Origin: Streptomyces sennicomposti
GTDB taxonomy: Bacteria > Actinomycetota > Actinomycetes > Streptomycetales > Streptomycetaceae
Length of the DNA: 32,640 bases
NCBI RefSeq assembly: GCF_019890635.1
Contig: NZ_JAIOAB010000070.1
Coordinates: 1-32,640, forward strand
Direction of reading: 5' to 3'
The stretch's first letter is position 1. The number at the start of each line of letters is the position of its first letter. Of the stretch, positions 1 through 6,231 are shown piece after piece. Under the pieces are notes generated by a model. That model saw nothing but the letters and a program-made list of their open reading frames with translations, was not told the origin of the DNA and did no database searches. A program made the translations under genes and the position numbers.

Positions 1-841
1 GGCGCGAGCCGTGCCCCCGCCCCGCGCCGCCTCCCGCCCGCTCCTGCGGCTCCGCCGCCGCCGGGACGCCGTCCCCGCCGAGGACACCCCCCTCGTCGCC
101 GAGGTGCGCGGGCTCGGCGTCCGGCGGGACGGCGTGCAGGCGCTGCGGGGCGTGGAGCTGACCGTCGCCCCGGGCGAGACCATCGCGCTGATGGGACGCA
201 ACGGCGCCGGCAAGTCCACCCTGCTCGGTTCGCTGGTCGGGCTGGTGCAGCCCACGGCGGGGCAGGTGCGCGTCGGCGGGGCGACCCCGCACCGGACCTC
301 GCCCCGCGAGCTGGTGCGCCGCGTCGGCCTGGTCCCGCAGGAGCCGCGCGACCTCCTCTACGCCGACACCGTCGCCGCCGAGTGCGCGGCGGCCGACCAG
401 GACGCGCAGGCCGCGCCCGGCGCCTGCCGCGCCCTGGTCTCCGAGCTGCTGCCGGGCGTCTCGGACGCCACCCACCCGCGCGATCTGTCCGAGGGCCAGC
501 GGCTGGCGCTCGCGCTGGCCGTCGTCCTCACCGCCCGCCCGCCGCTGCTCCTGCTGGACGAGCCGACCCGCGGCCTCGACTACGGCGCGAAGGCCCGCCT
601 GGTCGCCGAGCTGCGCGCGCTCGCCGCCGCCGGGCACGCGATCGTGCTCGCCACGCACGACGTGGAGCTGGCCGCGGAACTCGTCCACCGGGTGGTGCTG
701 CTCGCGGAGGGCGAGGTGATCGCCGACGGTCCCACCGCCGAGGTGGTGGTGTCCTCCCCGTCCTACGCCCCCCAGGTCACCAAGATCCTCGCCCCGCAGC
801 GCTGGCTCACCGTCGCCCAGGTCCGCGAGGCCCTGGCATGA
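1..841 (+). CDS. ECF/ABC transporter ATP-binding protein, 5'-truncated by the window
   Basis: ATPase of an energy-coupling-factor importer. It hydrolyses ATP at the inner membrane face to drive uptake through the S component encoded next. Counting from a GTG at 11, Walker A GRNGAGKST is at 62-70, the Q-loop Gln at 110, the signature LSEGQ at 159-163, Walker B LLLLDE at 179-184 and the H-loop His at 216. The frame is open to the window edge, and about 25 Arg/Pro-rich residues precede the domain. I infer this is the second half of a fused two-ATPase protein, a common actinobacterial ECF form, with the first half and the T component upstream. It overlaps the S-component gene by ATGA, so the two are translationally coupled. 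A free-standing gene starting at 11 is the alternative. Confidence 0.88.
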   Translation, partial: ARAVPPPRAASRPLLRLRRRRDAVPAEDTPLVAEVRGLGVRRDGVQALRGVELTVAPGETIALMGRNGAGKSTLLGSLVGLVQPTAGQVRVGGATPHRTSPRELVRRVGLVPQEPRDLLYADTVAAECAAADQDAQAAPGACRALVSELLPGVSDATHPRDLSEGQRLALALAVVLTARPPLLLLDEPTRGLDYGAKARLVAELRALAAAGHAIVLATHDVELAAELVHRVVLLAEGEVIADGPTAEVVVSSPSYAPQVTKILAPQRWLTVAQVREALA

Positions 842-1668
842 CCGCACGGACCGACGCCCAGGCCCGCGCGGTGCGCCTGGGCCCCCGCTCCCTCGCCGCG
901 CTGCTGCTGGTCAGCGCGGTGGGGGCGGCCGGGTTCCTGTGGCCGTTCCTCGCGCCGCCCACCTCGGCGCTCAGCGCGCACGCGCAGGACGCGCCGTGGC
1001 TCTTCGCGGGCCTGCTGGTGCTGCTCGTGGCGGTGGTCGCGGCGACGATCGCCGAGTCCGGGCTCGGCCCGAAGGCGGTGGCGATGCTCGGCGTGCTCGC
1101 CGCGACGGGGGCCGCGCTGCGCCCGATCGGCGCGGGGACGGCGGGCCTGGAGCCGATGTTCTTCCTGATGGTGCTGAGCGGCCGGGTCCTCGGTCCCGGC
1201 TTCGGCTATGTGCTCGGCTCGGTGACGATGTTCGCCTCCGCGCTGCTGACGGGCGGGGTCGGGCCGTGGCTGCCGTTCCAGATGCTGGCGATGGGCTGGT
1301 TCACGATGGGCGCGGGCCTGCTGCCCGGCCCGGACCGCCTGCGCGGCCGGGCCGAACTGCTCCTGCTCGCCCTCTACGGCTTCCTCGCCGCCTTCGCCTA
1401 CGGCACGATCATGAACCTGGCCGGCTGGCCCTTCATGGGCGCCCTCGCCTCCTCCATCGCCTTCGACCCGCACGCGGCCGTCCCGGCGAACCTGGCCCGG
1501 TTCGTCGCCTACTGCCTGGCCACCTCCCTCGGCTGGGACCTCGGGCGGGCGATCGTCACCGTCGTGCTGACCCTGGTCGTCGGCCCGGCGGTCCTGCGGG
1601 CGCTGCGGCGGGCCACCCGGCGGGCCGCCTTCGAGACGCCGGTCACCTTCGACACGCCCGAACGCTGA
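838..1668 (+). CDS. ECF transporter S component-like membrane protein
   Basis: Predicted substrate-binding integral membrane subunit, 276 residues with about six hydrophobic segments. The ATG at 838 overlaps the stop of the ATPase gene (ATGA), which fixes the start and shows one operon. The middle has the pattern of conserved glycines around small polar residues between helices that is usual in S components (LSGRVLGPGFGYVLGSV, then a GGVGPWLPFQ loop), which supports the family call. The C-terminal 25 residues are basic and probably cytosolic. The substrate cannot be read from sequence. Relatives in Streptomyces are annotated simply as ECF S components, and cobalamin, another vitamin or a metal are all possible. 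The T subunit is not in view and should lie upstream. Confidence 0.8.
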   Translation: MTARTDAQARAVRLGPRSLAALLLVSAVGAAGFLWPFLAPPTSALSAHAQDAPWLFAGLLVLLVAVVAATIAESGLGPKAVAMLGVLAATGAALRPIGAGTAGLEPMFFLMVLSGRVLGPGFGYVLGSVTMFASALLTGGVGPWLPFQMLAMGWFTMGAGLLPGPDRLRGRAELLLLALYGFLAAFAYGTIMNLAGWPFMGALASSIAFDPHAAVPANLARFVAYCLATSLGWDLGRAIVTVVLTLVVGPAVLRALRRATRRAAFETPVTFDTPER

Positions 1669-2013
1669 CCCCACGGTCACCGTTCACTCGCCGAGCGTGA
1701 CGCCCCCGGTGAAGCACCCCACATGACCCAGGTCACCTACGACCCGGGGCCGTAGATCCAACCGGGTGACATGTACGCACCTTTACCCGCGCCGACCTGC
1801 GCTTTGAGACACCGCTCACACGATCGGCCGACGTCCGGGATGCGACGACAACTAGTAAAAGGGGTGTTTGCGTCCGGTTTTCCCGGCTGCTTCTCTGGAG
1901 CACGTCGCAAGGAGCCGACGGTCCTCACGGGTCGCGGCGCCAGGCAGTCCCTCCCCCGCCGACGCGGGCTCCGGCTGTTCGCGATTCCCCGTCCCCGACG
2001 CAAGAGGTATTCC
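1669..2013. other. 345-bp intergenic region, possible structured leader
   Basis: No convincing gene. Around 1722-1770 there are nested inverted repeats: GTCACC 1732-1737 with GGTGAC 1765-1770, and CTACG 1737-1741 with CGTAG 1751-1755. At 1851-1860 an AT-rich patch (ACTAGTAAAA) could be a -10 region for the transglycosylase, leaving a leader of about 150 nt. I looked for the c-di-AMP (ydaO) riboswitch known before some Streptomyces cell-wall hydrolase genes. The conserved blocks are not recognisable, so I do not call one. Confidence 0.35.
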
Positions 2014-2433
2014 GTGTCCGTCTCCTTCATCCGCCGCATCGCCACCCCGAAGAAGGCTCTCTCCACCGCCGCCGTGGCCGCCGCCACCGTCGGCATGGCG
2101 CTCTCCTCGGCCCCCGCCCACGCGGCCACCTCCACGGGCTCGGCCGCCGACGCGAAGACGATCGCGCGCCAGATGATCCCGGACGCCGCGCAGTTCAACG
2201 CCTTCAGCCACATCGTCGAGCACGAGAGCGGCTGGAACATCCACGCCACCAACGCCTCCTCCGGCGCCTACGGCCTGGTCCAGGCGCTGCCGGCCTCGAA
2301 GATGTCCTCGGCCGGCGCCGACTGGAAGACCAACCCCAAGACCCAGATCAAGTGGGGTCTGGACTACATGAACTCCCGCTACGGCAGCCCCGCCAAGGCC
2401 TGGAACTTCTGGCAGGCCAACGGCTGGTACTGA
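2014..2433 (+). CDS. Secreted lytic transglycosylase, SLT domain
   Basis: Small exported peptidoglycan lytic transglycosylase of 139 residues. A GTG start at 2014 follows AAGAGG seven bases upstream; this fits better than longer in-frame starts because it places a normal signal peptide at residue 1. Basic residues RRIATPKK are followed by a hydrophobic core and an APAHA|AT cleavage site near 37. The catalytic Glu is in HESGWN (E71), and SGAYGLVQALP (83-93) is the usual Gly-rich SLT motif, with Gln instead of the Gln/Ser mix seen elsewhere. The mature domain is about 100 residues, with no LysM or other wall-binding module. It should cleave glycan strands during growth or sporulation, outside the membrane. 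Its own 345-bp leader region suggests independent control. Confidence 0.9.
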   Translation: MSVSFIRRIATPKKALSTAAVAAATVGMALSSAPAHAATSTGSAADAKTIARQMIPDAAQFNAFSHIVEHESGWNIHATNASSGAYGLVQALPASKMSSAGADWKTNPKTQIKWGLDYMNSRYGSPAKAWNFWQANGWY

Positions 2434-2590
2434 GTCACCCCTCAGTCATCGAGCCACCCTCTTCGGAGCATGGCGCCGGCGACCCCGGTTTGAGCCACCT
2501 CACGGCACTCGTGGAGGCGGCGGCCCACGATCCCCGGGCCGCCGCCTTCGCCGCGTCCGCCCCCGGTTCTCCGCCAGACCCCTCCTCCGC

Positions 2591-2646
2591 GCTCTCCCGC
2601 CGCGTCCGCCCGTCGCCCGCTCTCCCGCCGCGTCCGCCCGTCGCCC
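2591..2646. repeat. 28-bp perfect tandem duplication
   Basis: Two identical 28-bp units, 2591-2618 and 2619-2646, beginning GCTCTCCCGCCGCG, followed by a decayed third partial copy. They lie in the 286-bp gap between the transglycosylase and the DUF1275 gene, which otherwise shows no gene. Confidence 0.9.
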
Positions 2647-2719
2647 GGTCACCCGTCGTGTCCGGCCGCCGGGCCGGGCGCGGTTCTGCTTCCCTGGTGC
2701 CCAGGAGAGCGGAGGTGCC

Positions 2720-3433
2720 ATGACAGCGGACGCGCAGCCGGACGACGCCCGGCCCGGCGGCGGCCGGGCGACCGACCCCGAGTCCCGCGGTCTGCGCCTG
2801 GTGGCGGTGCTGCTGGGGCTGACCGTGGTCAGCGGGATGATCGACGCGGTGAGCTACCTCGGCCTCGGCCATGTCTTCACCGCCAACATGACCGGCAACG
2901 TGGTCGTCCTCGGCTTCGCCGCCGTGGGCGCGCCCGGCTTCTCCATCCCGCACACCGTCACCTCGCTGGCCTGCTTCCTGGTCGGCGCGCTGGCCGGGGG
3001 CCGCGTCGCCGCCCGCTACGGCGGTGTGTCGCGCCGCGCCTGGGCGCGGGTGACGCTGGCCGCCGAGGCGGTGCTGGTCGGCGCGTCGGCGGTGATCGCC
3101 TACGCCGCGCCGGGCGCCGCCGCGACGGCGTACGCGCTGATCGCCCTCACCGCCTTCGCGATGGGCCTGCGCAACGCCACGGTCCGCAAACTCGGCGTCG
3201 CCGACCTGACCACCACCGTCCTGACGATGACCCTCACCGGCCTCGCCTCCGACTCCCGCGCGGCGGGCGGCCCCGGACACCGCTCCGGGCGCCGCGTCGC
3301 GGCGGTCCTCGCGATGCTCCTCGGGGCGGTGCTCGGCGCGTGGCTGGTCCTGCACCGCGACCTCGGCACACCGCTGCTGATCTCGGCGGTGGCCGCCGGG
3401 GTGCTGGCGGCGGTGACGTCGGGCCGGGAGTGA
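2720..3433 (+). CDS. DUF1275 (YoaK-like) membrane protein
   Basis: Polytopic membrane protein of 237 residues from the DUF1275/YoaK family, whose substrate is unknown. The family signature is clear in the first helix pair: SGMIDAVSYLGLG (38-50), then F.ANMTGN (53-60). About six hydrophobic segments follow, ending close to the C terminus. An ATG at 2720 with GGAGGTGCC just before it is a convincing start. The first 25 residues are hydrophilic, Pro/Gly/Asp-rich and presumably cytosolic. It stands alone, converging on the isochorismatase gene, so context gives no functional hint. Family membership is firm; the function is not known. Confidence 0.9.
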   Translation: MTADAQPDDARPGGGRATDPESRGLRLVAVLLGLTVVSGMIDAVSYLGLGHVFTANMTGNVVVLGFAAVGAPGFSIPHTVTSLACFLVGALAGGRVAARYGGVSRRAWARVTLAAEAVLVGASAVIAYAAPGAAATAYALIALTAFAMGLRNATVRKLGVADLTTTVLTMTLTGLASDSRAAGGPGHRSGRRVAAVLAMLLGAVLGAWLVLHRDLGTPLLISAVAAGVLAAVTSGRE

Positions 3434-3480
3434 CCGGCCCGAGAGCGACCTCGGGCCGCGAGCGATCAGGCCGGGAACGG

Positions 3481-3525
3481 CCTCACCGATCCGTGCCTCA
3501 CCGATCCGCGCCTCACCGGTCCGCG
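3481..3525. repeat. 15-bp tandem repeat, three units
   Basis: Three consecutive 15-mers of the form CCTCACCGATCCGCG (3481, 3496, 3511) with one or two substitutions. The last unit runs into the 3' end of the minus-strand hydrolase gene, which stops at 3513. Confidence 0.9.
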
Positions 3526-4079
3526 CCGCCGCCGAAGTCCACGTCCTTGGCCGCGACGGTCCCGGCCGTGCGGCCCGGCGCCTGCTGGTGGCTCCAGTAC
3601 AGGTTGGTGTGGGCTATGACCTGCCCCGGGGGCGGGGAGCCCCAGGCCGAGGTGTCCGTGGTGGTGTGCGCGTCGGAGACCAGCAGCGTGTCGTAGCCCC
3701 GCACGTGCGCGCCGTGCAGCGTGGAGCGGATGCACACGTCGGTGGACGCGCCGGTCACGAGGAGCCGGCCGACCCCGAGCCCCGACAGCACGGTCTCCAG
3801 CGTGGTGTCCTCGAAGGAGTCGCCGTAGTTCTTGTGGATCAGCGGCTCGCCATCGTCCGGCGACAGCTCGGAGACGATCCGCCAGCCGTCGCTGCCCTTC
3901 GGCATGTCCTCGTCGGCGTGCTGGACCCAGACGACGGGGATCTCCTCCCGCCGGGCCCGCTCCACCAGAGCGGCGATGTTCGCGACGACCGCGTCACGGT
4001 CGTGCGCCTTCTCGACCACGTCCTGCTGGACGTCGACGACGAGGAGGGCCGTACGAGGCCGGTCCTGGAGTGTGGTCAT
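3513..4079 (-). CDS. Isochorismatase-family cysteine hydrolase
   Basis: Cytosolic hydrolase of 188 residues from the isochorismatase-like superfamily, which acts on amide or ether bonds with a Cys-Asp-Lys triad. The triad is visible: Asp16 in LLVVDVQQD, Lys83 in IHKNYGDSF and Cys116 in ASTDVCIRST. The fold is complete, with the usual length. The ATG at 4079 follows GGGGGA. The substrate is not predictable; nicotinamidases, ureido- and carbamoyl-hydrolases and true isochorismatases share these motifs, and no neighbouring pathway genes help. The C terminus is Gly-rich and has been remodelled by the 15-bp tandem repeat at its 3' end. The gene converges with DUF1275 and is separated from the DUF397 gene by 64 bp. 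Confidence 0.92.
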   Translation of the reverse strand: MTTLQDRPRTALLVVDVQQDVVEKAHDRDAVVANIAALVERARREEIPVVWVQHADEDMPKGSDGWRIVSELSPDDGEPLIHKNYGDSFEDTTLETVLSGLGVGRLLVTGASTDVCIRSTLHGAHVRGYDTLLVSDAHTTTDTSAWGSPPPGQVIAHTNLYWSHQQAPGRTAGTVAAKDVDFGGGADR

Positions 4080-4143
4080 GGTTCCCCCAAACGCATACCG
4101 ATACCGTCTGGCTTCACCCTAGACCGCCCCACTGACAACGGCC

Positions 4144-4419
4144 TCAGCCGACGGAAGAAGCCCAGCTCACGAAGGTGCTGAAGGCCCCGGGCCGGACGTT
4201 GAGAACCGGCCCGGAGGGCACCTTCGAGTCCCGCAGGGCGACGGTGGCGCAGGGCGCTTCCGCGACTTCCAGGCAGTCGCCGCCCTGGTCGCCGCTGTAC
4301 GAGGACTTGCGCCACTCCAGCGGCCCGAGCGGCGCGCACTCGACGCACTCGCCGCCCTGGTCACCGCTGTAGCTGGACTTACGCCACTGGATCCCCGTCG
4401 GCTTCGCCTTGTTCTCCAT
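4144..4419 (-). CDS. DUF397 protein with duplicated N-terminal half-domain
   Basis: Small 91-residue actinobacterial DUF397 protein, partner of WhiJ-type XRE regulators. The motif WRKSSYSGDQGG occurs twice, at residues 12-23 and 36-47. Only the second copy continues into the complete domain (VALRDSK, then FSTFVSWA). At the DNA level the 36-bp cores lie at 4279-4314 and 4351-4386, so a 72-bp segment was duplicated. The ATG at 4419 has GGAGGAACGCT before it and lies 41 bp inside the upstream XRE gene, so translation is probably coupled. In S. coelicolor the equivalent DUF397 protein at the whiJ locus modulates its XRE partner, and the same role is inferred here. The protein has Cys25, Cys28, Cys49 and Cys57; the first two exist only because of the duplication. 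Confidence 0.92.
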   Translation of the reverse strand: MENKAKPTGIQWRKSSYSGDQGGECVECAPLGPLEWRKSSYSGDQGGDCLEVAEAPCATVALRDSKVPSGPVLNVRPGAFSTFVSWASSVG

Positions 4420-5227
4420 AGCGTTCCTCCATTACGCGCCGGATCAAGTCCGCCGATTCCTTGAGGGGCAGGGCGGCGGCCTGGAGGTGATCGTAACGGA
4501 GCGAACAGTCCTTGACGGTTTCCGGGTTGGCGGTCGGATGCCCGCTGCCGTACCCCTCGGTGTAGAGGATCGTGGGATCGCTGGCGAAGCGGTAGACGTT
4601 GAACGCGCCTTGCAGTCCCGCGTGCGCACCGGCGGAATAGGGCAGGATCTGGACGTTGATCCGAGGGTTTCCCTCGAACGACAAGAGGTGCGCGAGTTGC
4701 TCCCTCATCACCTCACGGCCACCGATCTCCTGATGGAGTGCGGCCTCGCTGAGGATCATCCAGAAGATCGGCGGCTCTTCCTTCTCGAAGATGCGCTGTC
4801 GGGCCAGGCGTACCGCGGTCCGGTCATCGAGGTTTTCCTGGTCCAGCGCTCCGAGCACGGCCCGCGCGTACGGCCCCGTCTGAAGAAGGCCGTGGATCAC
4901 GTGCGTCTGGAAGGTGGAGATCTCCACCGCCCGCGCTTCTAGCTCCGCCACCTGCTGGAACCAGGCGGGGAGTTGACTGCGCATCACGAGGATGACGAGG
5001 CGGGAGAGCACGCCGCCCGTGTTCAGGGCGGCGTCCACCCGCTGGCTGAACTCCGGCGTCGGCAGCTTTCGCGCTGTCTCGATCTGTCCCACCAGCGAGG
5101 CGGTGTAGTTGACGATGTCACCCAGTTGTCGTTGGGTGAGACCGGCGGCTTCGCGCAGGCGGCGCAGTTCGAAGCCGTAGTAGTCGAGTGGTGAGGCCCC
5201 CGGGTCGAGGACGTTGATATTGGTCAC
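4379..5227 (-). CDS. WhiJ-like XRE regulator with DUF5753 domain
   Basis: DNA-binding regulator of 282 residues. An N-terminal helix-turn-helix of XRE type spans about 18-72 (LRRLREAAGLTQRQLGDIV, then SLVGQIETARKLP). A DUF5753 domain fills about 90-275 (ISTFQTHVIHGLLQTGPYARAV, with AFNVYRF and LRYDHL later). I place the start at GTG 5227, with AAGGGG seven bases upstream, instead of a longer frame. Proteins of this class in Streptomyces (WhiJ, AbaA-cluster regulators) influence development and antibiotic production together with a DUF397 partner, which here overlaps its 3' end. The divergent anti-sigma-type ATPase gene completes the usual set. The effector sensed by DUF5753 is unknown. Confidence 0.93.
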   Translation of the reverse strand: MTNINVLDPGASPLDYYGFELRRLREAAGLTQRQLGDIVNYTASLVGQIETARKLPTPEFSQRVDAALNTGGVLSRLVILVMRSQLPAWFQQVAELEARAVEISTFQTHVIHGLLQTGPYARAVLGALDQENLDDRTAVRLARQRIFEKEEPPIFWMILSEAALHQEIGGREVMREQLAHLLSFEGNPRINVQILPYSAGAHAGLQGAFNVYRFASDPTILYTEGYGSGHPTANPETVKDCSLRYDHLQAAALPLKESADLIRRVMEERYGEQGEADGDPVA

Positions 5228-5268
5228 GCACGGTCCCCTTTTCACGTGACGGCCCACCTGCGGACCGG

Positions 5269-5298
5269 TTGTGTTCAGGCAATAGCCCACCGTAGTGA
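5269..5298 (+). promoter_or_regulatory. Candidate promoter for the anti-sigma-type ATPase gene
   Basis: TTGTGT (5269-5274) and TAGTGA (5293-5298) are 18 bp apart. They would start transcription near 5305, just before the GTG at 5319. Position and spacing fit a housekeeping-type promoter, but this is pattern matching only. Confidence 0.35.
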
Positions 5299-5318
5299 CA
5301 GCAGGTCAGGCTTGTCCT

Positions 5319-5750
5319 GTGAACGAATACTTTCCCTCCGTCCTCGCGGGACCCCGCCCCGCGCAGTACCGCATGAGTCTCACGGTGAGCGAGCACTCGG
5401 CGCGGCACATCCGTCGTATCGTGCGCTCGTACCTGGCCGAGTGGGGCATGGCGGAACTGACGGACACGGTGGAACTGGCCGTGACCGAGCTGGTGGCGAA
5501 CGTCGTGCGGCACGTGCCGGACCGCCGGTGCACGGTGCTGCTGCTGAGCCGGGCGGCCGGGGTCCGGGTGGAGGTGACGGACTCGTCGCCGCAACTGCCC
5601 GCGACGCCGCAGGACTTGTCGCCGGACGCGGAGGGCGGCCGGGGTCTGCTGCTGCTCGACGCGGTGGTGGACAAGTGGGGCGTGCAGTCGCACGGCGGGG
5701 ACGGCAAGACGGTGTGGTTCGAGTGTGCGGAGCACGGGAGGGTGCCATGA
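5319..5750 (+). CDS. Anti-sigma-type ATP-binding regulatory protein (HATPase)
   Basis: Cytosolic protein of 143 residues with a GHKL/HATPase_c fold like SpoIIAB/RsbW anti-sigma kinases. The N box is ELAVTELVANVVRHV (Asn61), the G1 Asp is in VEVTDSS (Asp88) and the G2 loop is GRGLLLL (107-113). There is no dimerisation or receiver domain. In Streptomyces such short ATPases typically sit beside WhiJ-type XRE and DUF397 genes, as here, divergent from the XRE gene with about 90 bp between. I chose GTG 5319, since an upstream GTG at 5295 falls inside the likely -10 box. The gene ends in ATGA with the next gene, so the two are coupled. Its target, a sigma factor or another protein, is not visible in the window. 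Confidence 0.88.
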   Translation: MNEYFPSVLAGPRPAQYRMSLTVSEHSARHIRRIVRSYLAEWGMAELTDTVELAVTELVANVVRHVPDRRCTVLLLSRAAGVRVEVTDSSPQLPATPQDLSPDAEGGRGLLLLDAVVDKWGVQSHGGDGKTVWFECAEHGRVP

Positions 5751-6166
5751 GCTGGAGTCCGGCGGTCTACAAGTTCGTGGCCGGCGACGAGGAACCCGTA
5801 GCGCCGGACATGGCGTTGGTACGGGCGGTTCTGGAGCCGTACGACGTGACGGACCCGCGGCGGAGGGCGGACGCGGACGGCGGCCTGGGGCTCCTGGTCC
5901 GGGCGCCGGACGGCAGCGAGGCGGAGATGTACGCGGACGAGCACGGCGTCTCGGTGGTGCGCCCCCAGGGCGGCGGCGTGTTCGACATCATGGCGGAACT
6001 GGCGTGCCGCCTCGGCGCGGTCGTCATCGCCCCCGGCGACCCCATGGTCGTATGCCGTCCGGAGGAGCACCCCCACCTCCCGCCCTCCCTGCGCGAGGCC
6101 GCGCACGTCATAGAAATGACGGGCGCTGACCTGGAGTTCGCCCTCACCGGCAACCGCCGCCCTTGA
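5747..6166 (+). CDS. Unknown 139-residue protein coupled to the anti-sigma-type ATPase
   Basis: I do not recognise a named domain. The protein is soluble, acidic, without membrane segments or signal peptide. It starts MSWSPAVYKFVAG and has an alternation of predicted strands and helices; VVIAPGDPMVVCRP near 94-107 is the most distinctive stretch. Its ATG overlaps the ATPase stop (ATGA), which means co-translation and probably a related role, perhaps as partner or input for the ATPase. It could be a small sensory or adaptor protein of the XRE/DUF397/ATPase module. Coding quality is good: strong third-position GC and no frame interruption. That it is a real gene is well supported; any function is inference. 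Confidence 0.8.
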   Translation: MSWSPAVYKFVAGDEEPVAPDMALVRAVLEPYDVTDPRRRADADGGLGLLVRAPDGSEAEMYADEHGVSVVRPQGGGVFDIMAELACRLGAVVIAPGDPMVVCRPEEHPHLPPSLREAAHVIEMTGADLEFALTGNRRP

Positions 6167-6231
6167 ACCTCGCCGGGTCCGCTCGCCCTTAGTCTCGTAG
6201 TTCCGGTCCATCGGCGAACGGGAACCGTCCA

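Noticed and set aside
1852..2013. c-di-AMP (ydaO) or c-di-GMP riboswitch before the transglycosylase
   Set aside because: Some Streptomyces wall hydrolase genes have one, but the conserved blocks are absent. Only a GCAAGGAGCC-like fragment is seen.
5246..5746. Upstream extension of the 139-residue protein gene
   Set aside because: The extension is the wrong frame of the ATPase gene; the ATGA-coupled ATG at 5747 is the sensible start.
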